Program-made: the position numbers and the translations under genes
Source of the DNA: Saxidomus purpurata
Lineage: Eukaryota; Mollusca; Bivalvia; Venerida; Veneridae
Reading direction: 5' to 3'
Assembly (NCBI GenBank): GCA_022818135.1
Contig: JAFMSR010000006.1
Span: 31,772,815 to 31,836,814, forward strand
Length of the DNA stretch: 64,000 nt
The notes under the pieces: model-generated
What the model was told of the DNA's origin: nothing
Database searches by the model: none
What the model saw: the letters and a program-made list of their open reading frames with translations, nothing else
Shown here: positions 25,167 through 37,079 of the stretch, piece after piece
Numbering within the stretch: the first letter of the stretch is position 1
Layout of the letters: every line of letters starts with the position of its first letter

Positions 25167-25287
25167 GGTAACTTGTCCCAAACAAAATGGACATAATACA
25201 CAATCAAAATAAATGTAGTCTTATATAAGCTTTATACAACCTCTATAATTTTTTCACTGGTGCCCGTTTTGTTTGGGACAAGTCACC
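25167..25287. mobile_element. Palindromic TTAA MITE, copy 2
   Basis: GGTAACTTGTCCCAAACAAA at the left and TTTGTTTGGGACAAGTCACC at the right, bordered by intact TTAA (25163-25166 and 25288-25291). Compared with 13656-13828 it has lost ~52 bp of the left arm. Confidence 0.75.
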
Positions 25288-26473
25288 TTAAGTATTGTTA
25301 TAGCCTGCACGTGACCGATTTTACTACTATAAGATATTTTAGATAAGTTGATAGTGACGGCATGTTATGTTTATATATTTCAAACACTGTCATTTTGAAT
25401 ACAGGGAAAACAACCATCTACGTCAATGTTATAGTTGAATTAAATCTCTTCTCAGTATAAAGGAAGAAATAGCTTAGTGGTTAGCGTAGAGGACTGTTAT
25501 GTGGGATTTCTGTTACTCGGCTGGTTAGAATCCATTCATTTCATTTCATTTTTTATTCACTCAGTACGCACATAAACATGAGGCACATACAAAACATAAT
25601 CATTTGATGGTACAGGCACATATTCACACGAAGTGAAGTATATTTATGTCTGGCATTTGTTTTACTTGTATAACGGAAATTTATGGTCATCGTAAACTAC
25701 AATCATGCGTTCTGAAAGCATGTATACATGCACTTTGTTTGCAACTCGACAATAGTAGGCCTACATGACAAAATCGTGCAAAGTACATGTTCGTGTTTTT
25801 TATACATTTTACAAGTACATTTAAGGATTGCATTCATTTCTGGTTGATAATTTAGCTATGTAGAAAATATAACAATATCTAAAATATGTTTTAGAATCTT
25901 ATTTCGAAGGAAAAGGTATTTATTAGTTGATATAATATGATTAAAAATATAATGTTTTAAAATCTTATTTCGAAGGGAATTAATTAATATAATATGCTTA
26001 AGACTCGAACACTTCCCAGTGTGTATGATAGTCCAACACTTAACGCCCTACGCTAAAGAGTCATTTACAATAAATAGATGTAAAATCTTCTAAATCGTGT
26101 TCGGTGAACATGTATAATAGTGATAACTAAATGATAATAAATTTGTAATACTCTACATACGGGGATTAATGGTTTCGTTGTGTTTACTATCAACTTATTC
26201 TTACTAACGTATACATTTATACAAGACATGCTTCAAGCAAAATAAAAAAAACACTTAATATATGATAAACATTTTTTCTAATTGACCTCTATCCATTGAT
26301 TCATCTTAACCAGTCCAAAGGTGTAAATATATTCCAAATCAGCTCATTCAATTTGGAAAAAAGTAAACTGTACAATATTAGAATCGGTTCTGTACGTTAC
26401 ACATTGTATATATAATTTTTGATAACAGCGTCTTTACACCTTTCTCTCAAATTTCTTGCAAGTACTTGCACAA

Positions 26474-28468
26474 TTATGACAATATCTGCATTACTTTCGC
26501 TTTCCACAAATCATTTATTTCCTTCAACGTTTTCCCCATTAGCAAAAGTCCCTGCTCATCGAATTGTATCATATGTTCGATTTGCGTCATAATATTGATG
26601 TACGGTTCATGTTGCGATATGACTTGTATATCATCTATAGACATTCCCGGTCTTAATGTCTCTACTAATATTTGATTCATCCTCATCAACAGACTCTCTA
26701 CTTTATCTCTTTTTTCACTATACTCTCTCAACATCTTCGGTGACTTGTACATCACGATCATAGCGTCACGTAATTTTTCGCATCTCAGAAACATCCTACC
26801 TCTTTCTTTGAGGAGATCGCTTAATATGCTACCCAATTTCTGCTTTTGCTCAATATCCAGTCTCCCTGCCAGTAAGTTTCTCTCAGGTATCATGTAACTT
26901 GGCAGATTGTTGTTATCGACACATTTCTTAAGATATTTAATGCAATCAAATAATCTGTCCATTATCGATTCCTGAGTAAAGTTGTCTAGCCCATTCGCTT
27001 CACACACCCAGAGAATAATGTTTTTCATAATATAAGATGTCAGATCTTTGCAAACTGGATTAAGAACTGATTTACACATTTTCTTTAGAAGAATGTATAC
27101 CTTTACTTGCGCCTCGTTTAAATTTCGCATCAAGTGCAATTCTGCGAGTGAATAACAAATCCTCCATTCTTTGTACATATTTTGAGAGCCCTTAGATCCG
27201 ACTGGCACCACGTGTCCATGAAGAAGGGAGATTTTATGTACGGTCTCTGGCGAAGGCCAGCCGTGAGATCGATGCCGAGACATCCAGCGTTTTATAATAT
27301 TCGGGCAAACACATTTGAAGCAAAACACTTGATCATAGATCATGCTCTGGTCGAATATTGGTTTTGATGGTCCACTTGTTGGTTTATTTGTAAATTCTAA
27401 AAAACCTTTTGCTATCTTAATTTCAGGCAATTTCATTGCCTCGATGAAAAACTGACTTGATATGAAATGTGTACCTGTCTCATCCTCGAAAAGAGAGGAT
27501 CTTATTTGTTCATTGCAAAACTTCCCATCAAATCTCAAAAGTCTCAATCTGGTATATCCTGGCGATTCTTCTTGTGTCTCGGTCTGGAACAGCGTGATAT
27601 TGTCTCGGTCAATAAAATGTTGTGGATTATCAGCACAGATAACGTCATTTATTATCAACATGGCGTCCACGTCACTCTCGTAATACAACGCTGTTCCTTC
27701 ACCCTTGCCACCTGTCGTTACGTGAGTTTCATTTGAAATTAATCGATTCATTTCGACGTCGAACGCAGTCAACGATTGCTGCCTACATTTGATCATTTCA
27801 TAGCTGTAACCAACACGATCCATTAGTTCGGAAACATAGAGGGAATATTCCTTAGAAGGTACAGTATCTATACCATCTTCATAATAGAGAGGATTCGCAA
27901 AGAATTGTTCAGCATCTGTAAAGCAAAGAAATATGTTTTTGAATATTTACTTTCCTTGAATTTTGAGATGAATTCAGTGCAAACGGTCACACGTAATTGC
28001 CCCCGACCCTCCTTAACCCCCCCCCCCATCCCTTAAGACGCTCAAGGATGTAAAAACGTATATGGTATTAAGCATTCAATATTCAATCATTGCTGCAACA
28101 TCTTAGGCCATGTCTGGAGATCATGCGGCTATGAGTTCGCTTTTCTGAGGTGCACGTTAAATGATAAAAATACTGACATTAATATACTGTAATAATATTA
28201 TGTATTCTTGAAATAAATATTTGTTGTTGGGTTAAATTAGTCATTTCTATAATAGTTGCTGAAATTTTTATCTTTAAAAAAAATGCTGAAACAAAGAAGA
28301 AAATGTATAATTTATAACTAACTCTAATTCAAAACGAAAGTAGAATTGATACACCTAATAACTAAGTAAAGAAATCATGCACAATTTATAGCTATCATTA
28401 TTCATGATCGTGAAACACATCTACCTACCAACAGCAGGACCAAACGTCCCGTATTCCTTTTCACTCAT
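26474..28468 (-). CDS. cGAS-like receptor / Mab-21-domain protein, gene 2
   Basis: Exon 1 is 28429-28468 (40 nt, MSEKEYGTFGPAV) and exon 2 is 26474-27915, joined G|AT to give Asp14; 493 aa. The start is supported by an in-frame TAA nine bases upstream of the ATG and an A at -3. The NTase core has GGKGEGTALYYESDVDAM, the candidate third acidic residue lies in YDQVFCF, and the Mab-21 domain follows (RSHGWPSPETVH, EWRICYSLAELHL, ESIMDRLFDCIKYLKKCVD). The full C-terminus is present (KAKVMQILS). The intron is 513 bp. A long single-frame reading starting at MDRVGYSYE would miss ~44 N-terminal residues. Cytosolic sensing and nucleotide synthesis are inferred from the family; ligand and product are unknown. 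Confidence 0.9.
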
Positions 28469-28489
28469 TTTGATTTATAACTAAAGTGA

Positions 28490-28640
28490 ATTTTAGTAGA
28501 TGTCTGAGACAAAACGTAATACGGGTTTTTTTTCCACACACTTCTGCGCATGTGCGGTGTTAATGAATATCGATCATATTATCTAACACCTACCAGGCGA
28601 TGTATTGATCTATTAATACTTTGAAATCATTTACTACGGT
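28490..28640 (-). promoter_or_regulatory. Conserved 5' block (putative promoter) of gene 2
   Basis: The block holds TGTCTGAGACAAAACGTAAT (28501-28520), then ACGGG and a T run, and TGCGCATGTGCG (28544-28555), ~76 bp upstream of the ATG. It matches the blocks at genes 1, 3 and 4. A regulatory role is inferred from conservation and position. Confidence 0.5.
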
Positions 28641-28700
28641 TTTTCCGTTTGGTACTACGGTGTTCCGTTTTGACCATTCATGTTTTTATTTTTCTCCCCA

Positions 28701-29053
28701 TACCACGGTGCTCGAAACCACGATGATAGAAGTCGAAACTACGAAGATGAAAGCACGAAATCACGATGGTGAAAGTCAAATGGTGAAAGTCGAAACCACA
28801 ATGGTGAAAAATACGAAACTACTATAATGAAAACACGAAATTACGAAATAATTATATAATTTCGCGTTTTCACCATCGTGGTTTCGACTCTATCATCGTA
28901 GTTTCGTCTTTCACCATCGTAGTTTTGAATTTTATCATCGTGGTTTCGATTTTCACCATCGTAGTTTCGACTTTCATAATCGAAGTTTCGACTTTCATCT
29001 TCGTGGTTTCAACTTTCACCATCGTAGTTTCGACTTTCGTCATCGTGTTTTGG
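28701..29053. repeat. Foldback minisatellite (21-bp units), uninterrupted
   Basis: Left-arm units (CACGATGGTGAAAGTC, GAAACTACGAAGATGAAAG) run to ~28850. After AATTATATAATTTCGCG, the inverse units (CACCATCGTAGTTTCGACTT) run to 29053. It is the partner of 18841-20172 and lies ~150 bp beyond the conserved 5' block of gene 2. Confidence 0.85.
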
Positions 29054-29475
29054 TCTTTCTGTTGTGCATGGACAATGGAAAATATTAAAGAAAATAATGT
29101 AAAAAAAAATAATAAGATGAAATATTGTAGATCTATGCCATAAAATTAAAAAATGTTAAACATTTAATGGAGTAAACATAAAAAGAAAAGAGTTATCACT
29201 AAAGTTGGCAGGACTCGAACGCACGAGATACTAAAGTCTGTTCCACCTAAATAGATATTATTCTAGTTTATCCAGTCTTTTCCTCGATTTCAACAGTAAA
29301 TGTCCCGACAAAGATCATAACATACTTTATTTCGTTGTGAAACATGCATTTATTTACAAATAAGACCCATTTGGCGAAAACAGTTTTGACAAGTAGACAT
29401 GATTTTGAAAGAGCTTTTGTAAATTATTGATAAAAATGTAAAGTCCAAATCATTGGGTTTCCCTAATTACTCTAC

Positions 29476-29555
29476 AGGTGGCCCGGTTGCCGAGTAGTTA
29501 ACGCTCGGGCCTACCAATTCGGAGGTCACCGGCTCGAATCCTGGTCGGGGCACTG
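29476..29555 (+). other. tRNA-like sequence
   Basis: GTGGCCCGGTTGCCGAGTAG, a loop CTACCAA and GGCTCGAATCC with correct tRNA spacing, followed by TGGTCGGGGCAC. The loop matches the tRNA-like stretches at ~7180 and 17975, so this is probably one SINE family. It is not a confident tRNA gene. Confidence 0.4.
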
Positions 29556-30668
29556 GAAATTTCAGTGTTTCCCACCCATCTAGAGATGAACTGATTAGAA
29601 ACCCAGAAGTAGTCTGACTTGAAACAAAAGATATAATAATTATTAAAATGTTTTATATCACTGGAAAGGTAATTCAATATATCGTAGGTGGCCCTGTTTC
29701 AGTGACCCTTTGAAAGTATGCAGTCATTTTTAATTGCAATATTTTGGATAACTATTTATACTTGGGTTGTGAACCATACCATTTAAGCTTTCTTCAGATT
29801 GGAATATAATGTGCTGACAGAGACAGTTTAGTCATGGGGTTGATATTTCCAGGGTAACCCTACTTTTGAGGCCTTTTTCTTGTTACTTTTTACACTTTCA
29901 AGTTAAGATGTAGATCTGTGGTCAAAAACATTATTTCAACAAATATTATTTCTTTCTTTCTTACAAGTGACTGTTGTATTGTTTTCTCCCTATTTGTATG
30001 GAGATATAGCTGACCTATAAGAACTTCTTGATAAAAGACATATTCAAAGCATATAATTTATGGAAAAATGGCCGATCTGAGAAGTGGTGACTAACTTTCA
30101 GATCTGATTTTATTGAAATAAGGTTGCAAAAGTCTTCATATTTTTTTTAGATATGGTAAACAGATTCTTATTGCATATAAGACAACTAAATACCATTTCA
30201 TTTTATATAAAAAAACAACATTTTTTGCCCACTCTTTGAACCCCACCCCTTGTGCTTCATAGTATTTATAATACGTTGTAACCATTAAATTGAGTGTGCT
30301 TTGTATCTCATGCTGGTTATTAATTATTTTTTGTTCAGTTTGTCATAGTACATTTCGAGCAAATGCAAAATACCGGCTATTGTCACTAGTTACAAATGAA
30401 GTAGAGGTCACTGAAATAGGTACGACTGAGTATCTGTAGTGCAAAACAGGGGTGTCTATGACAAACAGCACTATATAATTTTGTTGGAGTATTTTGTGTA
30501 TTTTTCACTTTATTAAACATCACACAAATAAAGGAATAATAACACGATAGTAATTTTCAAAGATAATAGGTCTCCCCCAACAGATTTGGTTACTCCCCCC
30601 GAAGTATTCTTAGGGTCACTGAAACTGGTCCTTCGAGGATACATCTTATTCATTATTTTCAATTTTTG
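29556..30668. other. No gene seen
   Basis: AT-rich intergenic DNA with no recognisable exon or transposon termini. Confidence 0.5.
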
Positions 30669-30672
30669 TTAA

Positions 30673-31064
30673 GGTAACTTGTCCAAAACAAAATGGCTAC
30701 CAGTGAAAAAATGATGCTATTACTAAAATGTAGTCTGGTGGTCTGCTGACATAATACACAAACAAATTACTATGGTCGAGCATCTGGAAGAGACATTGAA
30801 CTAGTAAATAAGTGCCAGTTTAAATATTTTCATCATTTGACTTTGTCAGGAAACTTGCACAAAAATTGGATATTTTTCATGTAAGTAACCTAAGAACTGA
30901 AATGACATGTTTTAACAATATTTGCAACAAAACACACTAAAACAGGTTCTAAAAGCTTATATAACAGTAATTTGTTTGTGTATTATGTCAAAAGACCACT
31001 AGACTACATTTTAGTAATAGCATCTTTTTTAAACTGGTGGCCATTTTGTTTTGGACAAGTTACC
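30673..31064. mobile_element. Palindromic TTAA MITE, copy 3 (longest)
   Basis: TTAA borders both sides (30669-30672 and 31065-31068). The left arm GGTAACTTGTCCAAAACAAA and the right arm inverse pair over roughly 100 bp (including CTAAAATGTAGTCTGGTGG and its inverse CCACTAGACTACATTTTAG), with ~190 bp between. It is the best-preserved member of the family at 13656 and 25167. Confidence 0.8.
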
Positions 31065-31068
31065 TTAA

Positions 31069-32670
31069 GATTCAAAACGAAAATTAGCAAATGCGTAACT
31101 TACACTGTTTTCGTAAATGGTTATAGTAGTATCAAGCTGTTATGAAAAATCAAGTGTCATTAAAAACGGTATTTTTAAAAAAAAGAAGATATTTTAATGT
31201 GAAAATATGAGTATCAAGAACATTTCATAACTTTTTGAATTTTAAAAATCCTTCAGATAGCAAAAAAGTATAACAAAAGTGTTCAAACGTTTTTCCTGAT
31301 AATTATTTACTATGTTAACTCAAATCTGAAAGTCAAACGTTGGTTTACAAATATTTCCCCCTGTGAGGCGTCTCATTAATGGTACATGTATCAAAGAAAA
31401 AACGCGGACAGCGGATGCCGGTGCTACAAAACAAGATCGAGACACAATAACGTAACCGTAACCACGTACTAGTATAATAAACTGGACATAATGTGGTCAT
31501 AATTTTACCTACTTTAAATTATAAAAACTATTAAAGTATTAGCCTTATTTGAAGAGCGATCAACCTGATACCAACGGTATGGATATGCCTGTCAGTAACT
31601 TGACCTCCTACAGACGTACGTTTGACCTATTGAACTGGCAGAATTTAGAGCTCACTTTTTTCCTTCATTGAAGAGTATTCTGCTGTAATTTACTGCCTTT
31701 CGACGATATATTCAAAACATTACTGCCTCTAGCGCTAACCATAATAAACATGTATTGGCCATAATTTGAGTTCAGCAAAGTTAAGAAATGTTAAGAAATA
31801 CATTTTAACACCATTGATATATACATATCGGCAATGATATGTGGTACAGGAAGGAAATTCCGGTTCACTAATATTTATTGTAGTTGTATTCCGGTTCTCT
31901 AGCCACTGCCTTCTAAGGATCAAACTTCAAAAAGTCTTCACAGAAGGGTACTCGCTTGCATGAATGCACTGAGCACGCTTCCTTGCATCATATACTGGCA
32001 TTGACATTTCGTAACTACAGGTTTGTACCAGTTTCACTGCTAACGAGCTGACGATATGGGCGGAGGCTGGTGCAAGTTCTTTAAAAACATAACTACAACT
32101 CGGAAATCTACCATCTAATGTCTAAACCAAACCAGGATTTCTTTTTCTCTGCAATGCAAAGCACTTTCTTTTGCAATGCAAAGCACGCTATTTGATCTTG
32201 CATGCGATCATTGTTCATGTGATATCACATGACTGTTTGGTACTATATCCGCTTGTTCGACAACATGATGGTCACAAATTTAAATTTAGTGGATGTTGAT
32301 ACGAGAGGCAATCTTTATGTAAAAAAGGTATATCTAAAATAACTTGCTGGGCAATACAAAATCCTCTACCGGTTTGTCTAAAACAAAACAAAATGAAAAG
32401 TTGCCAAAACAACAGAGCAGTACAGGAAAAAAATAGCATTGCACTCCTATACATTTTCGTATCATCTCTATCAAGTCTGTTTTTACAGTTCAACATATCT
32501 TGCTAAGATTTAAAACAGTAGAAGCGTGAAATTTACAAATTGGAAATAATTGGAAAAACTGTAAAGTTAAACTAGCTATGGTTCGAAGCAAGCAAAACAT
32601 ATGCGATACGTAACATAACAGCAGTTCATGTGTGCCAAGTTTCATTTAAATTTCCACTGCAATGTGTTTG
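31069..32670. other. No gene seen
   Basis: No exon with splice context and no clear repeat except a short duplicated TTTTGCAATGCAAAGCA near 32150-32190. Confidence 0.45.
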
Positions 32671-32679
32671 AAATGTGCT

Positions 32680-32986
32680 ATTTCCCTGAAAAGACAACGG
32701 GTAGGGTAACTACACGGTCCAGAAGTAACCATGGATTGACAAACCAATCAGAAACGAACCGTAAGTTGTCTATACCGTATACCATCAAACATGTAACTCT
32801 AAGTGTACGTAGATTTGACGTTCCATATCGAAGCGGTTCCTTTAGTAGAAGGGAAAAGGTCAAAGTCAGGGGACCCGTATCAGGAGAATATGCAGGGTGT
32901 GGCAACACTTCCCATCTGTAAGACGTCATGAGTGACATCACCCTCCCAGCTTTGTGGCACGCAGCACGGTCATCATGAAGAATCAA
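32680..32986 (-). pseudogene. Mariner (DD34D) transposase C-terminal relic
   Basis: The minus-strand frame reads ILHDDRAACHKAGRVMS, then YRWEVLPHPAYSPDTGPLT and LLLKEPLRY. This is the mariner catalytic region (LHDNARPH; WEVLPHPPYSPDLxPxDxxLF; LKEPLRG). The normal continuation (SD/DYHLF) is altered and the tail no longer fits, so it is a relic. Its N-terminal part probably lies at 34020-34490, separated by ~1 kb of inserted DNA. Confidence 0.8.
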
Positions 32987-34019
32987 TTAAGTAGATTAAA
33001 GAGGCTCTGGACGCTTTTTTTCGTATTGCAGGTCGCAAATTTTCCATAAGAAACTATGTAATCTTCCTGGATAACAGGATGTCAAGACTTTCACCCCTAG
33101 GCATTTCACCTCCCATTGTAATATATTGATTACGTATGTGTACAAGGTGCTATTGCTGTACTTGATTGATATCACATCTAACATTTCAGGATTTAGATCT
33201 ATAGTAAAACGAATACGATAGATGAATTTGACGAAAGAAGAATGGAAAATTCAACAACAACACATTATTACAACAACGTTTTTATATCATTATTTTCATA
33301 GTAACATTTTGGCGGCGAAAGCCTTCATCAGAATAACAATATAAAGTGGACGGGACGTAACGTCGTATACATTTGAACTATAGTCACGTTAAATTGCGGG
33401 AAAACTGAATATGACATACCTCACACATATCTATGCATAAATATGATGATTAGTTACATATATGTATAATGTAATAATACTCTTTTAACGATAAAAGAAA
33501 ATGCTGGGTTATCAGTACTAGATTGTGTAAAATCTTTTTTTGATAAATTTGACGGAAATGTTGATGTAATAGATCTCAAAACTACAGGAAGTATTAATAA
33601 TTACATTAATGTCATACAATTCTTCAAAAAAGTCTTAGTTTATACTAATTTATTCTAGCTCGATTGTGAAGAAAGCTTGTAGCTTATCGAGTTACTCTCG
33701 TGTCCGCTTCCTGGAAAAACCAGTACGGGTGTCTTATGAGGAAGTACGGTCGTGACCCCAAATTATCATATCCCCTATTTAGAACAGCAATCACTTTATT
33801 CTGTCATGGATGTTAAATCATTTAGGGTTTTGGGAGGTGAAAGGACTAGGTGTCAAATGACTAGTAGGTGAAACCTTTGTACATGTAATTTATACCAGTA
33901 TACCCCACTGTAACATGATGTGCTGGCAATCATCGTTGAATACCCACGTTCCCCTCTTTACGCTATGCTTACTACAGGGGTGGTAACGGAATATTTAACG
34001 GGGGTTCCGGCGAAGGCCG

Positions 34020-34490
34020 GCAATATGCCACAGTTATTGTAGTAAGGAAAATTTAATCTGAATTTTATTGGTCGTGGTGATTTTTTGTAGTGTGCCACTC
34101 AGATGAGTATCACTTCAATTCTGGTTCATAACTTTGAATCCAAGTTTCGTCTATAGCTGCAATCCTGTTTAAAATGTCGCTTTTGTAACACTTCAGCAGC
34201 TTTCACGCGCGCACGTTTCTCGTCTGCGTTTAGTGCGCGGGGAATCTATCTTGCGGCAAAACATCTTGTGTTCAGCTTACCATAAGTCTTGTCAGAATCG
34301 TATGAACTAGTCTAAGACTTATTCCGACTTTATTGGCAATTTCTTCACATGATTATCTTCTGTCTTTGTCTAATATTTCCTTCACTTATACGACATGCGT
34401 CTCATCTGTAGCGCCAGATGGACGACACGGGCAGTGTTTACCTTCAACATTATTTCTGCGCTCTTAAAAAAGGGAAATTCATCAAAATTT
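34020..34490 (-). pseudogene. Mariner transposase N-terminal/middle relic (unit 3)
   Basis: The minus strand reads ENNVEGKHCPCRPSGATDET, then EILDKDRR, SCEEIANKVGISLRLVH and AIDETWIQSYEPELK with YSSEWHT. The DETWI segment corresponds to the first catalytic Asp region of DD34D mariners (GDESWI/DETW). At least three stops occur. The matching copy in unit 4 is at 45270-45938. Confidence 0.8.
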
Positions 34491-35023
34491 CGTGATTCTG
34501 CTGTTTATTATTCTTGATATCGGTCCAGTCATTTATTGGATTATCCTCGTATGCTAAGCAACATACGTCCAAAAAGGCTTGGTCCAATCAGGGATCTTAT
34601 ACAAATGTATACATATAAGACTAAATATAAATAACATCCCTGGTCCAATGGACGCAATAGCAAGCAAATAATGTCTTACTGGAAATTAAGAGCCAGAGTT
34701 CATTCCTTGAAAACTGTAGTACAAACCCAATAGCTAGGTATTGTACCTACTTCAAAGGAAATCTTTATTTTGCGGGTACATAAAGGTATACTTCTGTCAA
34801 AATTAGGGCGACATATAATATAGGCCTTATCAAAACTAAATCATAAAGTAGTTAAAAGTATCTAAACAAAGTATGAAGCAAGAGTCCATGGTCGTTTGAG
34901 AAGATCCAGGAACTTCTCATGAACTCCTAACAAGTTACATAGGCCAAAACCTCGGGTACAGTGAAACTTCCTGTCCTAGCTGTAGTAGCCAACTGTGTCG
35001 TATTCTTTAAATACTGGAGGTTA

Positions 35024-36300
35024 TACAGGTAAACCATGTTCAGTAAATCTTGTCAGTAATCAAAGCATATTGGAATACAATGGTAAAGTCCGAGGTAAAC
35101 ATGCAAGTCACTACTCCTTCAGTGTTGCTGAACTGTAGATAGAATATGCTCCCCCACCCCACCCCAATTTGGAAGAAACACATGTAAATCGTTGTTAGAT
35201 ATATTTCTTGATTCTTTACAATAAAAGAAAAAATTCCCAGTTTTACTTGTTTAATACATTAATCACTAGAGGAAACTGCACCTTATGGATTTTCTTCTAT
35301 GATAATTTAGTTGCACTTTAATGTGCTACTCTATACACGTAGATAATTTTGTTTATTTCATGTTCTAATGCCTATGCATATTAACTATAAACTGACTGTA
35401 TTAAAGCATATAAAAATGTATTTGCATAGCTTTACTGCTACAACATGCATACTCAAACGTTCCCCTGATGACAGATGAAATACATTGCTACACATACAGT
35501 TTACGATTGAAAAACAAAATGAACAACTGAAAATCAAAGCAGCCTATATGTTAGTCAGTTTGCATTCTAAAAAGTTGTCTACATGGCAAAACCTTGATAG
35601 CTACGGTCGTTAGGTTCACAAATCCCCTCTCAGATCTATAAACACCATGCAGACAACTTCCTCGAACAATAACGTATACATAATGATTTCCCATATTAGA
35701 CAACATGTACATGGTTTGACAAAGACAGGTTTCTGTAAGAACTAAAATAAACTTACTAATATTACAGTAGTGGTTGACTTGTTTTACATTTACAAACAAT
35801 GAAACAAACAGATTTAAGGCTATAAAGTAAAACTTAAATCATAAGCAAAGGGCGAAGAATATATAGAAACGTTAGCTGTCGATCTGTTCGTGTGCATCTC
35901 TACAAAATACCTTTGTCAAAAGTATGACTTGAAATGGTTAAGATCAGCTTTGATGACAGTTTACCCGATCATAAACAACATTGACAGCAAGTGTAGTAAA
36001 CAATAACAATAACGCTTATGTTTTTTTTTTCATTAACATAATATCCATTTATGTATTTTTATTAATGGTCAAATAATTATAAATTCAAATCAATTATGAT
36101 GTCATCGACACTGTAAGATATTGATATGTATATATCTGTCAACTATCCTACCTCCTGTAACTCTTACCATTTATTTTCATACTTTTTTGTAATTTAATTT
36201 GTACCTATGTTTATATTGAACTGCCTCGGTATATTGTGGCGATGAACATTGTAATGTTTATGCCAATAAGCTATTTGACTTGGCTTGACTTGACTTGTCA
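35024..36300. repeat. Dispersed repeat R (copy in unit 3)
   Basis: Begins near GGTAAACCATGTTCAGTAAA and AAAGTCCGAGGTAAACATGC and ends in GCTATTTGACTTGGCTTGAC with TTGAC repeats, a microsatellite tail typical of a non-LTR element. Other copies or parts are at 38880-39600, 46488-47815 and 52724-53120. No coding frame is recognised. Confidence 0.6.
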
Positions 36301-37079
36301 AATCTGTTGTCCTTTCTCGGACGGATAAATGATAACATGAAATGTCTTAAAGGAAAATAATTTGGAAAAAAAATGAAAAAGCATACAACAACACAGGGAA
36401 TACGGGTTGAGTGTTTGCAACACAAGCAGATCTTTATTTTTTATATAATTGTTCCGCTTTGGCTATTTTCCCTGTGTGGAGCATAACTCAAAAGCTTAAA
36501 TATGTCAATAAAAGATGTCAAAACTAAGCAAAAGGTCTTTGATGGCCAGTACATGTATCGCACTATATAACACATGGTTATTCTGCTCATTTTGCGATAT
36601 CGTTTTGTTGCACTACATGTTGTTTTAACCATGTATACACTTCATACCAAAATAAATCTTATCACATCTTATTCTTTTGTATCTTATCCATTATACAGAT
36701 CATATATTTGCCAAAAGCCAAACGTTTCAAAAAAAATAAACTGAAGAATTAATCGATTACTCTATAACTCATGTAACTATTACCGGTAAATTCTGAAATT
36801 AAAATACCGGACGCAAAGCAGAAACTGTCGATATGATCAACAAAACGTCACATATTTTGATGCACGTGAATTTACTACGATCTAATGAAGTTAAAGATCT
36901 ATTTCCATTGTATCATATTAAACAGTCCAAAGGTGTAAATATATTCTATAATCAGATCAATCTATTTGGAAAAAAGTAAACTGAACAATATTAGAATCGG
37001 TACTGTACATTACGCATTGTACATATAACGTTTGATAACAGCGACTTTACACCTTTCTCTCAAATTTCTATTCACACAC

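Larger units (their letters stand above)
20355..29226. repeat. Duplicated unit 2 (carries cGLR gene 2)
   Basis: Direct-repeat partner of 10522-20345. Unit 2 has two extra pieces not in unit 1, the Tc1-like element (22595-23497) and a ~55-bp minisatellite (23520-23845), and lacks the composite insertion, the SINE and the 17848-18605 insertion. Its MITE copy also lacks ~52 internal bases present in unit 1. The differences are mostly clean insertions, which allows relative dating. Confidence 0.85.
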
